Assembly: GCA_002320455.1 (NCBI GenBank)
Contig: DCKU01000064.1
Coordinates: forward strand, 1 to 27,578
DNA from: Salinisphaera sp. UBA1666
Lineage (GTDB): Bacteria > Pseudomonadota > Gammaproteobacteria > Nevskiales > Salinisphaeraceae
Length of the DNA: 27,578 nucleotides
Direction: 5' to 3'
The notes under the pieces are model-generated. The model had not been told where the DNA came from, did no database searches, and was given only the letters and a program-made list of their open reading frames with translations. Below are positions 5,566 to 14,033 of the stretch, piece after piece. Numbering within the stretch: position 1 is the stretch's first letter; every line of letters starts with the position of its first letter. Position numbers and translations under genes: made by a program.

Positions 5566-8058
5566 TCAAGCGCTGTGTTCGCGGCGAGCAGTCATTAGAG
5601 CGCCTCGCTTGAAGGGCACCGTGCGCAGACGCAGGCCGCAGGCGGCATGAACCGCGTTGGCGATCGCGGCGGGAATGGCCGCGGAGGTGGCCTCACCTGC
5701 GCCCAGAATCGGCTGGTCGGGCCGGTCGATCAGGGTGATGTCGATTTCTGGCAGAGCCGCGAAATCGGCCAGCGGGTAGGCGCTCCATTCCAGGCTGGTG
5801 ATGCCGTAGGGGTCGAACGTGATGGCCTCGTTGAGCGTGCGGTTGATGGCCTGGATCACGTTGCCCTCGATCTGATTGCGCAGGCCGTCGGGGTTCACGA
5901 CGGGCCCACAGTCGTGGGCCACCCAGGCGTGGGTCACACGAATACCGTGCGTGCCCACCACAACGGCCACGACCGCGGCCACGCGGGCGGCGTTGTTTTC
6001 ATAGGTGAGCTGGGCCATGCCGCGCCCGCGCGCGCCGTCATCCTGCCAGGTGCCGGGTGCGGACTCGCCGGCTTGCCAGCCCGCGGCGTGGGCGACGGTT
6101 TCCAGCACGCGCCGGGCCCGCGGTTCGTGCAGGTGGGCCAGGCGAAACGCCAACGGATCCTGCCCGGCAGCGTGGGCCAGCTCGTCCATGAACGACTCGT
6201 TGGCAAAGGTGTTCTGAATGGCGCCGAGCGTGCGCAGGGCCGATGAGCGCAGCGGCATGTCCCGGTTGGCCAGCCAGTTGACGACGATATGTTCTGCTTT
6301 GAGGTCATAGCCCGAGATCGTGTTCCGGTCGCCGCCGACGTGGCGGGTATCAGGAACCAGATCACGCGCGAGTTGGCCGGCGAGAAGGCTGGCGGCACCC
6401 AGCTGTTTGGCCGGGCGGTTCAGATGGGTGGGCGTGCGGTTATCGAACTGCCAGGCAGTGATCGCCCCGTCGTTACCCAGTGTGGCGCCAAGCCGCATGC
6501 GCATGGCACAACCCAGGGGCGCCCAGCCGTGTTCGTCGGCGCGCGACCATTGCACGCGGACCGGGCGGCCCACGGCCCGCGAGAGCAGGGCCGCGTCGGC
6601 GGCGGCATCATCGGCACCGTTATGGCCGTAGCAGCCCGAGGCCTCGACGTAGCTCACGCGGATATCGTCGCGGCCCAGCAGCTCAACCAACGCGGCGCGA
6701 AGCGGGTACACGCCTTGTGTGCCCGACCAGATATGCACGCCGTCAGGGCCGACATCGGCAATCGCCGCCGATGGGCCGATCGAGTCATGGCTTTGAAACG
6801 GCCAGTGATACGTCGCTGTGTGAGCGTCGCTGCCCAGCGCGGCCGGGCCCGTGTCGCGTATCACATCCCGCGTGGCCGGCAGCGTTTCCAGGTGCGCGAA
6901 CAGCGCGTCGCCGGCCGGCACCGTCATGGTGGTGTCCCATGTGAGGCGCAGTCGCTCGGCGGCTTGCATGGCCTGCCATTCACTGGCGGCGACCACGCCC
7001 ACGAAACGGCCCACGCGCACCACGTGTGCCGCTTCAGGCAGGTCAGAAGCATCGATTGCGATCAGGCGCGCGGCATCGGGCGAGAATGCCCCGGTCGTCG
7101 GCGGGCGGATCACCCGCCCGTGCCACATGCCGGGCACCACGAGATCCTGCATGTAGGTAAACCTGCCGGCGATCTTGGCCGGGATATCCTCACGCGCGAT
7201 CGATTGGCCGACCGGCCCGCGATATACACCCGGCGCGAACGCGGGTAGTTCGGCATCCAGGGGCAAGTCGATGCCGTCGGCGATCAGCGCGGCGTAGGGC
7301 AGGCGTTGAGCGCTCAACGCTGCGTTGCCCACGACGTGCCCGCGGGCGGTCGTCAACGTATTGGCGGCAACACCGAGATGTGCGGCGGCGCGCTCGATCA
7401 GCGCTGCCCGGGCCAGGCGGGCCGCATGCGCCAGCTGGGTGCCGCCGCTTTGTAGTGTCTTGCTGCCTGCGGTATACCCCAGATCCGGCGTGAGCGCGGT
7501 ATCGGCCTGGACAAGACGGGTGTCAGCAAAGGCCACGTCCAGCCCGCCGGCTGCCAATTGACGCAGGGCCGTGGCCACGCCGGTACCCAGCTCGACCTTG
7601 CCGCTATAGATCGTCACCCGTCCACCGGCATCGATGGCCAGCCAGGCATCCACGCCGCAGCCGCAAAGGTTGGAGGTCAGGGAGGCCGCGATGGCCGCGT
7701 CGTCCGGGGCCGGGGTGGCGGCCAACAATGCGGTCGCCGCGATCATCATTCCGCTGATGCAATACCCGCACTGGGCGGCCTGTTCATCGATAAAGGCCTG
7801 TTGCACGGGCGAGAGCGCGTCACCCGGGGCCAGGCCTTCGACGGTAGTGATCGGCCCATCGACCGCGGCGAGCGGCAACACACAACTCTGGCGTACGTGG
7901 CGGCCCACGAACACGGCACAGGCCCCGCACTCGGCCAGCCCGCAGCCATAGCGGGTAGCCTTGAGATCGAGATGATTGCGCAGCGCGTAGAGCAGCGGCA
8001 TATCGCCCGGCGCATCGATTTCGTGGGCCGTGTCGTTGACGATCAATCGATAAGTCAT
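5566..8058 (-). CDS. Fused [2Fe-2S]/molybdopterin hydroxylase (isoquinoline 1-oxidoreductase type)
   Basis: This 830-aa protein joins two subunits usually encoded separately (IorA- and IorB-like). Residues 1-80 form a plant-type ferredoxin with C39, C44, C47 and C59. Residues 81-135 form the second [2Fe-2S] domain with C97, C100, C132 and C134; the usual CRC motif is CGC here. From about 137 (DAWLAIDAGGRVTIYSGKVE) the molybdopterin subunit begins abruptly and runs to the end, with GSGCYGHN-like (ASGCYGHNGADDAAADAALL) and the catalytic-glutamate motif GAGEAT (E789). The Tat signal and first 50 or so residues normal for IorB, and the last helix of IorA, are missing. It probably hydroxylates an aromatic, heterocyclic or aldehyde substrate with water as oxygen donor. 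GAGG, overlapping the cytochrome stop, precedes the ATG, so the two genes are translationally coupled. Confidence 0.88.
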   Translation of the reverse strand: MTYRLIVNDTAHEIDAPGDMPLLYALRNHLDLKATRYGCGLAECGACAVFVGRHVRQSCVLPLAAVDGPITTVEGLAPGDALSPVQQAFIDEQAAQCGYCISGMMIAATALLAATPAPDDAAIAASLTSNLCGCGVDAWLAIDAGGRVTIYSGKVELGTGVATALRQLAAGGLDVAFADTRLVQADTALTPDLGYTAGSKTLQSGGTQLAHAARLARAALIERAAAHLGVAANTLTTARGHVVGNAALSAQRLPYAALIADGIDLPLDAELPAFAPGVYRGPVGQSIAREDIPAKIAGRFTYMQDLVVPGMWHGRVIRPPTTGAFSPDAARLIAIDASDLPEAAHVVRVGRFVGVVAASEWQAMQAAERLRLTWDTTMTVPAGDALFAHLETLPATRDVIRDTGPAALGSDAHTATYHWPFQSHDSIGPSAAIADVGPDGVHIWSGTQGVYPLRAALVELLGRDDIRVSYVEASGCYGHNGADDAAADAALLSRAVGRPVRVQWSRADEHGWAPLGCAMRMRLGATLGNDGAITAWQFDNRTPTHLNRPAKQLGAASLLAGQLARDLVPDTRHVGGDRNTISGYDLKAEHIVVNWLANRDMPLRSSALRTLGAIQNTFANESFMDELAHAAGQDPLAFRLAHLHEPRARRVLETVAHAAGWQAGESAPGTWQDDGARGRGMAQLTYENNAARVAAVVAVVVGTHGIRVTHAWVAHDCGPVVNPDGLRNQIEGNVIQAINRTLNEAITFDPYGITSLEWSAYPLADFAALPEIDITLIDRPDQPILGAGEATSAAIPAAIANAVHAACGLRLRTVPFKRGALMTARREHSA

Positions 8059-8066
8059 CGCGTGCC

Positions 8067-9290
8067 TCAGTGCTTTCGTGCTGCGGCGACATCGGCGCCG
8101 GAAATTCCGCTTGCCCCCACGCGGGCACGCAGCGTGTTCACCAGGGACGCGATCTGTGCATCGCTCAGCCGGCTGGCATAACCCGGCATGAATACGCGCC
8201 CGTCAGCCCCGGTACGCGCTACGCCGTACAAGAGCACGCGGATCAGGTTATCCGGATCGGCGCCTGTGACCGTGGCATAGCGCGAAAACGCATCCGCCGG
8301 CCCGCCCGGCGCGCCCGCAACGTGGCAACTCACACAGTGGCGCGCGTAAAGCGTATCGCCCCGCGCGCGGGTTTGGGCGGCCTCGGCCGAGCCTGTCGGC
8401 GCTGAACTGGCCCGAGCGGGCACCGTGCGTAGATACGCGATCATCGCGGCGCGGTCGGTATCGCTCAGATACCGCGTGCTGTCGGTGATGACCTCGGCCA
8501 TCGGCCCGGCAGCAACCGCGGTTGCGGACGGCGCGCGCACATGGCCGGAGGCCAGATATTGGTCCAGTGCGGCATCCGACCAGCCGCCAATGCCATCGGC
8601 GTGGGACGTGATGTTGGGCGCATACCAGCCGTCGAGCTTGGCGCCGGCCAGGGCGCGATCGCCGTCGAGCGCGTATGTGGTACTGCGCGGCGTATGACAC
8701 TGGCCACAGTGGCCAAGCGTTTCGACCAGATACTGGCCGCGGGCCACCGGGCGATCCGCGCGCGGCGCCGGCGCATCCAGATCGCCCGGCTCGAAGTTCA
8801 GCCATTTCCAACCACGAATCAGCACGCGCTGGTTGAACGGAAAGATCAGCGCGTTATCCGGCGGCGTGTAATCAACCGCCGGCACCGTTTGCATATAAGC
8901 CCACAACGCCGCGATATCCGCCCGCGACATATTCGTATAGCTGGTGTATGGAAACGCCGGATACAACTGCTCACCGTCGTCGCCAATGCCCTCGTGCATG
9001 GCCCGCAGGAAATCACCGTCCGACCACGTACCCAGCCCGGTCTGAACATCCGGTGTGATATTGGTCGAATACAGCGTGCCCAACGGCGTCTCAAAGGCAA
9101 CGCCGCCGGCATAAGGCGCCCCGCCTTCGCGGGTATGACAGGACTGACAGTTCCCCGCGGCGGCCAGATACCGCCCGCGCTCGACACGGTCGCTCGCCGC
9201 GCCTGTGGCGGTGGCCGCAATAATGAATAGCGACAGGCCGATACAGGATCGGACAAGTGTTCGGCGGTGTCGGGAAACGCTTGGGCGCAT
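8067..9290 (-). CDS. Triheme c-type cytochrome, likely electron acceptor of the Mo hydroxylase
   Basis: A 407-aa exported cytochrome with three CxxCH haem sites: C48-H52 (CQSCH), C195-H199 (CGQCH) and C319-H323 (CVSCH), in three tandem domains. It matches the cytochrome subunit of membrane-linked alcohol/aldehyde dehydrogenases and of nicotinate/isoquinoline-type hydroxylases. The frame runs upstream to a TTG at 9377, but the start at 9290 gives a proper Sec signal (basic MRPSVSRHRR, then a hydrophobic core, cleavage near TGAAS). No good Shine-Dalgarno is seen. It is 8 bp upstream of the fused hydroxylase and should pass electrons to the respiratory chain in the periplasm. The 9291-9401 leader contains an IS-end-like repeat. 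Confidence 0.88.
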   Translation of the reverse strand: MRPSVSRHRRTLVRSCIGLSLFIIAATATGAASDRVERGRYLAAAGNCQSCHTREGGAPYAGGVAFETPLGTLYSTNITPDVQTGLGTWSDGDFLRAMHEGIGDDGEQLYPAFPYTSYTNMSRADIAALWAYMQTVPAVDYTPPDNALIFPFNQRVLIRGWKWLNFEPGDLDAPAPRADRPVARGQYLVETLGHCGQCHTPRSTTYALDGDRALAGAKLDGWYAPNITSHADGIGGWSDAALDQYLASGHVRAPSATAVAAGPMAEVITDSTRYLSDTDRAAMIAYLRTVPARASSAPTGSAEAAQTRARGDTLYARHCVSCHVAGAPGGPADAFSRYATVTGADPDNLIRVLLYGVARTGADGRVFMPGYASRLSDAQIASLVNTLRARVGASGISGADVAAARKH

Positions 9291-9340
9291 GTTTAAGGGC
9301 GTGCTCGGCGACAGCTCGAGCATGCCACCCGGCGCCGGGG

Positions 9341-9368
9341 TTAGGGCGTATTGAGGTTTCATACGAGC
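9341..9368. repeat. Solo IS/MITE terminal sequence
   Basis: TTAG (9341-9344) is followed by GGCGTATTGAGGTTTCATA, then CGAGC. This matches the sequence at 27560-27578 (17 of 19 bases, same TTAG in front) and the left end of the 4219 element, which also reads TCATACGAGC. No opposite end was found within about 1.4 kb, so this looks like a remnant. It lies in the gap between the FadL-like gene and the cytochrome. Confidence 0.5.
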
Positions 9369-9401
9369 CCGCGCCAATGCGCCGGGGAGATAATCAGCCG
9401 A

Positions 9402-10544
9402 TCAGAACGCGACGCCGATCTTGCCGGTGAATGCCCAGAACCGGCCGTCGTCGAATTCGGCCAGCGGGTCGCCGCTGGTGGATACCGGTGAGCCGTTGAG
9501 CCAGAAGTAGCTCAGCCCGGTGCCGAAGGTGACTCGCTCGGTCAGCTGAAACAGCCCGCCCAGCGCGACGGCCTGGCGATCGCCGGCCACCCGCAGCGGG
9601 GTGTAGGGCGCGCTGTTGCCTTCTTCGATCAGGCCGGACACGGAGCCGGAGAAGAACGAGGTGAAGCGATAGCCCACGCCCAGTTCGTAGGTGATGGTGT
9701 CGTCGAAATCGACCAGACCACGGCCGGCGAGATTCGTGAACAGCTCAGGCTCGAGCAGCGATTTCTCGTGCTCGACGTAGCGCACCGAGCCAAAGGCGAC
9801 CGTGTTCGGGGCGATGCCGGTACGGGCCTCGAGCAGCCAGCTTTCCGGGGTGTCGATGCTCGTTACCGAGCTCTGGTCGAGACTGACCGGCACCGCGCCG
9901 ACCGGCGTGGCCACGACGGTATCGACACGCTCGCGCGAGGGCAGTTTGTGGGTGATTCGTGAGTTGTAGGTCAGCGCCACTCGCAGCGCGATCTCGGGCC
10001 GCTCGTAGGCCACGCCGGCCAGCCAGCCCGTGCCCCAGTCGTTGCGAAAATCGACGTTGTAGCCCGACAGCGGGCCATAGCCCAGGCCCTGAAGCGTCAC
10101 GTTGCCACCCACGCGCTGCTGGCGCACGCCGCCGAACAGCGTGAACTCGTAGGGCAGCGTATAGGCCAACACGCCGGTGAAGGCGATGGAATCAGCGGTG
10201 GAATCGGTGCCGCCGAATTCCGGCATGTCGTCGGCGTATTCCAGATCGATGCCAAAGGGCTGATCCACGAACAGGCCCGCCGCCAGGCGATCGGTCAGAT
10301 CGACCTTGAGCAGACCGGCGGGCAGGTTGAAGTTCTCTGCCGCATCGCCCGTGCCAACGCCCGATAGCGTGCCCGTGCCGGTAATGTCCGGTACGACGCG
10401 TGTATACGAGATTTCTGCATAGTTGCCCGGCGTGAGGATCGCCGAGACAGACTGCGTCGTGCGCTGCAGCCCGCCGGCCATTGCGACTGATGAGCCCAGC
10501 AACCCCACACTGCCCAGACCGGCCACGACACAATTCTTGAACAT
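9402..10544 (-). CDS. FadL/TodX-family outer-membrane transport protein
   Basis: A 380-aa outer-membrane barrel. Residues 1-23 are a Sec signal ending AMA before GGLQR, and the C-terminus is GKIGVAF. Features of the FadL/TodX family include LTPGNYAEISYTRVVPDITGT near the N-terminus, DLTDRLAAGLFVDQPFGIDLEY, TYNSRITHKLP and EDGN-like SFFSGSVSGLIEEGNSAPYT. It is shorter than the usual 420-450 aa. The family carries fatty acids and aromatic hydrocarbons across the outer membrane. It is the first gene before the cytochrome and the fused hydroxylase, so it may bring in their substrate. The leader of about 80 nt holds a hairpin, CGGCCC/GGGCCG (10570-10586). Confidence 0.82.
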   Translation of the reverse strand: MFKNCVVAGLGSVGLLGSSVAMAGGLQRTTQSVSAILTPGNYAEISYTRVVPDITGTGTLSGVGTGDAAENFNLPAGLLKVDLTDRLAAGLFVDQPFGIDLEYADDMPEFGGTDSTADSIAFTGVLAYTLPYEFTLFGGVRQQRVGGNVTLQGLGYGPLSGYNVDFRNDWGTGWLAGVAYERPEIALRVALTYNSRITHKLPSRERVDTVVATPVGAVPVSLDQSSVTSIDTPESWLLEARTGIAPNTVAFGSVRYVEHEKSLLEPELFTNLAGRGLVDFDDTITYELGVGYRFTSFFSGSVSGLIEEGNSAPYTPLRVAGDRQAVALGGLFQLTERVTFGTGLSYFWLNGSPVSTSGDPLAEFDDGRFWAFTGKIGVAF

Positions 10545-10632
10545 CTCTGAACTCGCTCTGGTAGAACCTCGGCCCGTATTGGGCCGACAGCGAAATCATA
10601 GATGGCAGAAAATTTAAAAGATAAGCGACTTA

Positions 10633-10658
10633 AGTATAGTTACGGCTTTTAAAAGCCG
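10633..10658 (-). promoter_or_regulatory. Candidate promoter with 16-bp palindrome before the FadL-like gene
   Basis: CGGCTTTTAAAAGCCG (10643-10658) is a perfect palindrome. On the minus strand it lies directly before TATACT (plus 10633-10638), a good -10 element, so it covers the -35/spacer region. This is a typical operator position. The palindrome could also serve as a weak terminator for the hydrolase operon ending at 10749, but no T-run follows it on that strand. The rest of 10545-10748 is AT-rich and has no gene. Confidence 0.4.
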
Positions 10659-10748
10659 ATTATCAAAAAATTCGTGCTTATTGCAGCTATTTTGGCCGTT
10701 TCATGACGTGTTCATGATGTGGCTGGGCGTTGATGAATCAAAGCTCCG

Positions 10749-11576
10749 TCAGCCTGAGCGCGGGCGCGGACGGACACACCATCGCGTCAAGGCCGTGCCC
10801 GGGCTGCGCAAGGCCTCCACGATAGAAAAATGATGTTCTCCGGCCATTTCGTGGCTTTGCGTGGCTACACCGAGGCCGGTCCAGATATTGGCCAGCAAAT
10901 GACTCTGGCGCTTGAGCTCCGCCAGCTCATCAGCGCCGACGACACAGAGCAGATCGCCGGGGAAATCGGGCTGAGACAGGGCCGGCGACAATGCACTGGC
11001 ACGCGGCATGTCCAGCCCCAGCGTGGCGCCGATATCAGTGGTCTGGGCCAACGGGCGCAGATCGTGCAGGCCGCTGATCGAGACCACACGCTTGATTCGA
11101 GCACGCGCGGTGTCGGGCAGGCCCGAGTGTTGTGTCACCGCGTGGGTGACGAGATGCCCGCCGGCCGAATGCCCGGCCAGGATCAGATCCCCTGAGGTGG
11201 CATCGGCGATATCGCCGATGGCCGCGATGACCGAGTCACAGAGGGATTCCAGCGATACATCCGGGCATAGCGGGTATTCGATGAAGGCCACGCGTAGACC
11301 GCAGGCCAGGGCGCCGGCGGCCAGCTGATGGTTCTCGGCGGCGTCCAGCGAGCGCCAGTAGCCGCCGTGAATGAACACCAGCGTGGCGTGGGCCGGAGCA
11401 TCCGGCTCGACGATATCGATGAACTCACGTGGGTGGGCGCCGTAGCGGCGCTGGCGCATGCGCGAGCCGTGGGTGTGGCGAAAAGCCGCGCCATCGGTTT
11501 GCCAGGCGGCCAGCCAGGCATCGGCATCGGCCACGGCCCCGCGGTTGTCGTAGGCCCTGTCCCAGACATTGCTCAT
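10749..11576 (-). CDS. Alpha/beta hydrolase of the arylformamidase (kynurenine formamidase) type
   Basis: A 275-aa cytoplasmic hydrolase. The oxyanion motif HGGYW is at 70-74, the nucleophile elbow GHSAGG has S137, D216 lies in VGADEL and H248/H249 in GEHHFSI, which completes the triad. HGGYW and the HHFS ending are characteristic of arylformamidase-like members of the esterase/lipase group, which cleave N-formylkynurenine or small esters and amides. The start codon overlaps the stop of the SDR gene by 4 bp (ATGA), so the two are co-translated. No other kynurenine-pathway gene is in the window, so the substrate is uncertain. Confidence 0.85.
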   Translation of the reverse strand: MSNVWDRAYDNRGAVADADAWLAAWQTDGAAFRHTHGSRMRQRRYGAHPREFIDIVEPDAPAHATLVFIHGGYWRSLDAAENHQLAAGALACGLRVAFIEYPLCPDVSLESLCDSVIAAIGDIADATSGDLILAGHSAGGHLVTHAVTQHSGLPDTARARIKRVVSISGLHDLRPLAQTTDIGATLGLDMPRASALSPALSQPDFPGDLLCVVGADELAELKRQSHLLANIWTGLGVATQSHEMAGEHHFSIVEALRSPGTALTRWCVRPRPRSG

Positions 11577-12445
11577 GCGTCACCGCCGTTCACATAAGCC
11601 TCGAACGCGTCCTTGTAGTCCGGGTGCCAGCGCGACAGGGCCGGGCGGTTTTCGGTGATATCGCCGGCCGCCCAGGCCGTACGGCGGCGGTCGGTTGCTT
11701 CGTCCACGGCGTTGTCGGGGCAGATGATATAAAAATCACCGGCGGCCATGGCGGTGTCCAGGCGTTCGATGACCTGCTCGGGCGTCCACGCCTCGGCCGG
11801 TTGCGTGGCATGCCGGGCCTTGGACATGCCGGTATAAGTGAAACCGGGCACGAGCAGATGCACGCTCAGGTCGTCGCCGCCTTCGGCGTTGCGCAGCTCG
11901 TGGGCCAGGGCTTCGGTATAGGTTTTCACGCCGGCCTTGGTCACGTTATAGGCCGTGTCGCCCGGCGGGTTGGTAATGCCTTGCTTGGAGCCGGTGTTGA
12001 TGATGGCCGCCGGGCCGTTCTGGGCCAGCAGCGTGGGGGCGAAGGCCTGGCCGCCGTGGATCACGCCCCAGAGATTCACGCCCATCAGCGCGCGCCAGCG
12101 GTCCATCTTCTCAAAGGCACCGCCGCCGGCGTTCACGCCCGCGTTGTTCATCACGATGCCGATATGGTCGAAATCGCGGGCGGTCTCGTCGGCCAGTGCC
12201 AGCACGGCCTCGAAATCGGCGACATCGATCGGCCGGCCGCGTACCTGGGCATCGGCCTGGCCGGCGCTACGGGCAGCGGCGCGAACGTCTTCGACGGCGG
12301 TGTCCAGCGCATGGCCGGGACGATCCGCCAGCACGACGTGCATGCCTCGGGCGGCGAAATGAGAGGCTGCCGCCAGGCCGATGCCGCTGGCAGCCCCGGT
12401 CACAACGGCCGCATGACCGGGCTGAATGGCGGGATGCGTGCTCAT
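11573..12445 (-). CDS. Short-chain dehydrogenase/reductase (classical SDR)
   Basis: A 290-aa NAD(P)-dependent oxidoreductase. It has TGAASGIG at 16-23 (cofactor loop), NNAG at 100-103 and the catalytic S153, Y166 and K170 (YNVTK). D41 after strand 2 (LADR) suggests a preference for NAD over NADP. The start at 12445 has GGAG at good spacing; the frame runs further upstream to 12502 without support. The gene forms a two-gene operon with the hydrolase at 10749. A GC-rich hairpin (12463-12491) lies in the leader. The substrate cannot be read from the sequence. Confidence 0.88.
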   Translation of the reverse strand: MSTHPAIQPGHAAVVTGAASGIGLAAASHFAARGMHVVLADRPGHALDTAVEDVRAAARSAGQADAQVRGRPIDVADFEAVLALADETARDFDHIGIVMNNAGVNAGGGAFEKMDRWRALMGVNLWGVIHGGQAFAPTLLAQNGPAAIINTGSKQGITNPPGDTAYNVTKAGVKTYTEALAHELRNAEGGDDLSVHLLVPGFTYTGMSKARHATQPAEAWTPEQVIERLDTAMAAGDFYIICPDNAVDEATDRRRTAWAAGDITENRPALSRWHPDYKDAFEAYVNGGDA

Positions 12446-12462
12446 GATGGGCTCCAACGAAA

Positions 12463-12491
12463 GCGACCGGTCGGATGGCCCGGCCGGTCGC
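12463..12491 (-). terminator. GC-rich hairpin between the sugar porter and the SDR gene
   Basis: GCGACCGG (12463-12470) pairs with CCGGTCGC (12484-12491), with two more pairs possible inside the loop. On the minus strand only TTTCGTT follows. It could be a weak terminator of the MFS gene or a leader hairpin of the SDR gene, which starts 18 bp further on. Confidence 0.4.
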
Positions 12492-12565
12492 GTTAGTTTC
12501 ACAACACAATCATATCAGCGGCGACCGCGCGGCCGAGGCGCCGCGCGGGGCCAACAGCGCATCGC

Positions 12566-14002
12566 TTAGATGCCGATATCGCGCAGGCGCTTGCCCGAAA
12601 GCAGATTGCGCTCGATCTTTTCCAGCGAGATGCCCTTGGTTTCGGGCACCAGCAGCAGGGTGAAGACGATAAAGGCGATATTGACTACGGCCAGAATGCC
12701 GAAAGTGGCCGTGCCGCCGATGCCGGTGAGCATCACCGGGAAGAAAAAGCCGATACAGAAATTGCCGATCCAGTTGGCCCCGGTGGAGACGCCGATGCCG
12801 AAGTCACGGCCCTGTAGCGGCTGAATTTCAGCACACAGCGTCCAGATCAGCGGGCCGGCCGACATGGCAAAGCCCACGACGAAGGTCAGCACCATGGCCA
12901 TGGCCAGATACTGCAGGAACGGCGTGCTGGCGCCGATATGCAACACGAACGACAGTATCGCCATGGTGACGCCCATCATGGCAAAGCCGGCGTAGAGGAT
13001 CGGCTTGCGCCCGGCGCGATCGACCAGGGCGATGGCAATGAAGGTGGCCAGCACGTTGGTCAGGCCGGTGACCACGGTTGCCCACAGGCTAGCCGACGTG
13101 CCCTCGAAGCCCGACATCTGAAAGATACGCGGTGCGTAGTACATGATGACGTTCATGCCCGTGAACTGCTGCACGATCTGCAGCGCAAAGCCCAGGAACA
13201 CCGAGCGTCGGAAGTTCGGGTTGCGCTTGAACATGGCAAAGCCCTTGGACTCGGACTCGCGGTTCAAGGCGTCACGGATTTCGCTGATTTCGTAATCGAC
13301 TTCCTCTTGCGTGCCGCGCAGCTTGGACAGCACGTCGCGGGCCTCGTCGAAGCGGTCCTTGGCCGCCAGCCAGCGCGGGCTGTTGGGCACCGAGAGCGCG
13401 CCTACGAACAGCAGGATCGCCGGAATCACCAGTACTCCGAACATCCAGCGCCAGCTCTCGATATAAGAAAACGCAGCGTTGGAGACGAACGCTGCCAAAA
13501 TGCCCACCGTCACCATCAGCTGATAGAAGGAGATGGTGGTGCCTCGAATCCGCTCCGGCGTGACCTCGGACAGATACAAGGGGGCGGTGAACGAGGCTAC
13601 GCCCACGGCCAGGCCCAGCAGAATACGGCCGATCCACAACAGCGTGGGGCCCTGGGCCACCACACAGACCAGGGCACCCACCACGAACAACGCCGACGAG
13701 GCCAGCAGCGCGCGTTTGCGCCCCAGGGCCTTGGAGATCGAGCCGGCCGACAGGGCGCCTACGGCAGCACCCACCATCATCGACGAGACCACCCAGCCTT
13801 CCATGCTGGAGGACAGTGAAAATTCGTCGCGAATGAAGGGAAGTGCCCCGGAGATCACGCCGATATCCATGCCGAACAACAGCCCGGCGAGCGCGGCCAG
13901 CCCGCAGGACAGCCAGACCATGGGCACGATATCGGCATGGGCGACGGCCTGGGGCGGCGTGCGCCCAGGCTCGGATGAGGATGAAGAAGCGGTCCCTGCC
14001 AT
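12566..14002 (-). CDS. MFS sugar porter (sugar:H+ symporter, GalP/XylE-like)
   Basis: A 478-aa inner-membrane transporter with 12 predicted helices. Sugar-porter motifs are GLLFGMDIGVISGAL in helix 1, GRKRAL in the 2-3 loop, PNSPRWL (usually PESPRWL) after helix 6, QQFTGMNVIMYYAP in helix 7 (sugar-binding QQ and N), DRAGRKP in the 8-9 loop and VPETKGISLEKIE at the C-terminus. The start at 14002 was chosen because GGGAG lies 6 bp upstream; the frame extends 16 codons further. It lies downstream of fruR on the same strand with a 199-bp gap, so it probably has its own promoter. A Cra-like site at 14020-14033 suggests control by FruR. The sugar is not determined. Confidence 0.92.
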   Translation of the reverse strand: MAGTASSSSSEPGRTPPQAVAHADIVPMVWLSCGLAALAGLLFGMDIGVISGALPFIRDEFSLSSSMEGWVVSSMMVGAAVGALSAGSISKALGRKRALLASSALFVVGALVCVVAQGPTLLWIGRILLGLAVGVASFTAPLYLSEVTPERIRGTTISFYQLMVTVGILAAFVSNAAFSYIESWRWMFGVLVIPAILLFVGALSVPNSPRWLAAKDRFDEARDVLSKLRGTQEEVDYEISEIRDALNRESESKGFAMFKRNPNFRRSVFLGFALQIVQQFTGMNVIMYYAPRIFQMSGFEGTSASLWATVVTGLTNVLATFIAIALVDRAGRKPILYAGFAMMGVTMAILSFVLHIGASTPFLQYLAMAMVLTFVVGFAMSAGPLIWTLCAEIQPLQGRDFGIGVSTGANWIGNFCIGFFFPVMLTGIGGTATFGILAVVNIAFIVFTLLLVPETKGISLEKIERNLLSGKRLRDIGI

Positions 14003-14019
14003 GTGGCACTCCCAGAACG

Positions 14020-14033
14020 TCGATGAATTCAGC
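14020..14033 (-). promoter_or_regulatory. Candidate Cra/FruR site before the sugar porter
   Basis: On the minus strand the sequence is GCTGAATTCATCGA, which fits the E. coli Cra consensus RSTGAAWCSNTHHW (from memory) at 12 of 14 positions. It lies 18 bp upstream of the ATG, between the start and an AT-rich likely -10 (ATTTTATATC, plus 14081-14090), where binding would block transcription. It shares GGCTGA and ATTCA with the fru operator. Confidence 0.35.

Noticed and set aside
6289..7248. 319-aa plus-strand open frame inside the Mo hydroxylase
   Set aside because: It is antisense to a clearly conserved enzyme and shows no recognisable motif.
7795..7804. GGCCTGTTGC, resembling the IS/MITE end
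   Set aside because: It is inside conserved coding sequence of the Mo hydroxylase (SPVQQAFIDEQ), has no YTAR in front and the match is only 10 bases.
11429..12496. 355-aa plus-strand open frame over the SDR and hydrolase genes
   Set aside because: Both minus-strand genes carry full catalytic motifs and a 4-bp overlap; the plus-strand frame is low-complexity Gly/His/Arg-rich.
12938..13819. 293-aa plus-strand open frame inside the MFS transporter
   Set aside because: Antisense shadow of a transporter with all family motifs; the translation is His/Gln/Arg-rich.
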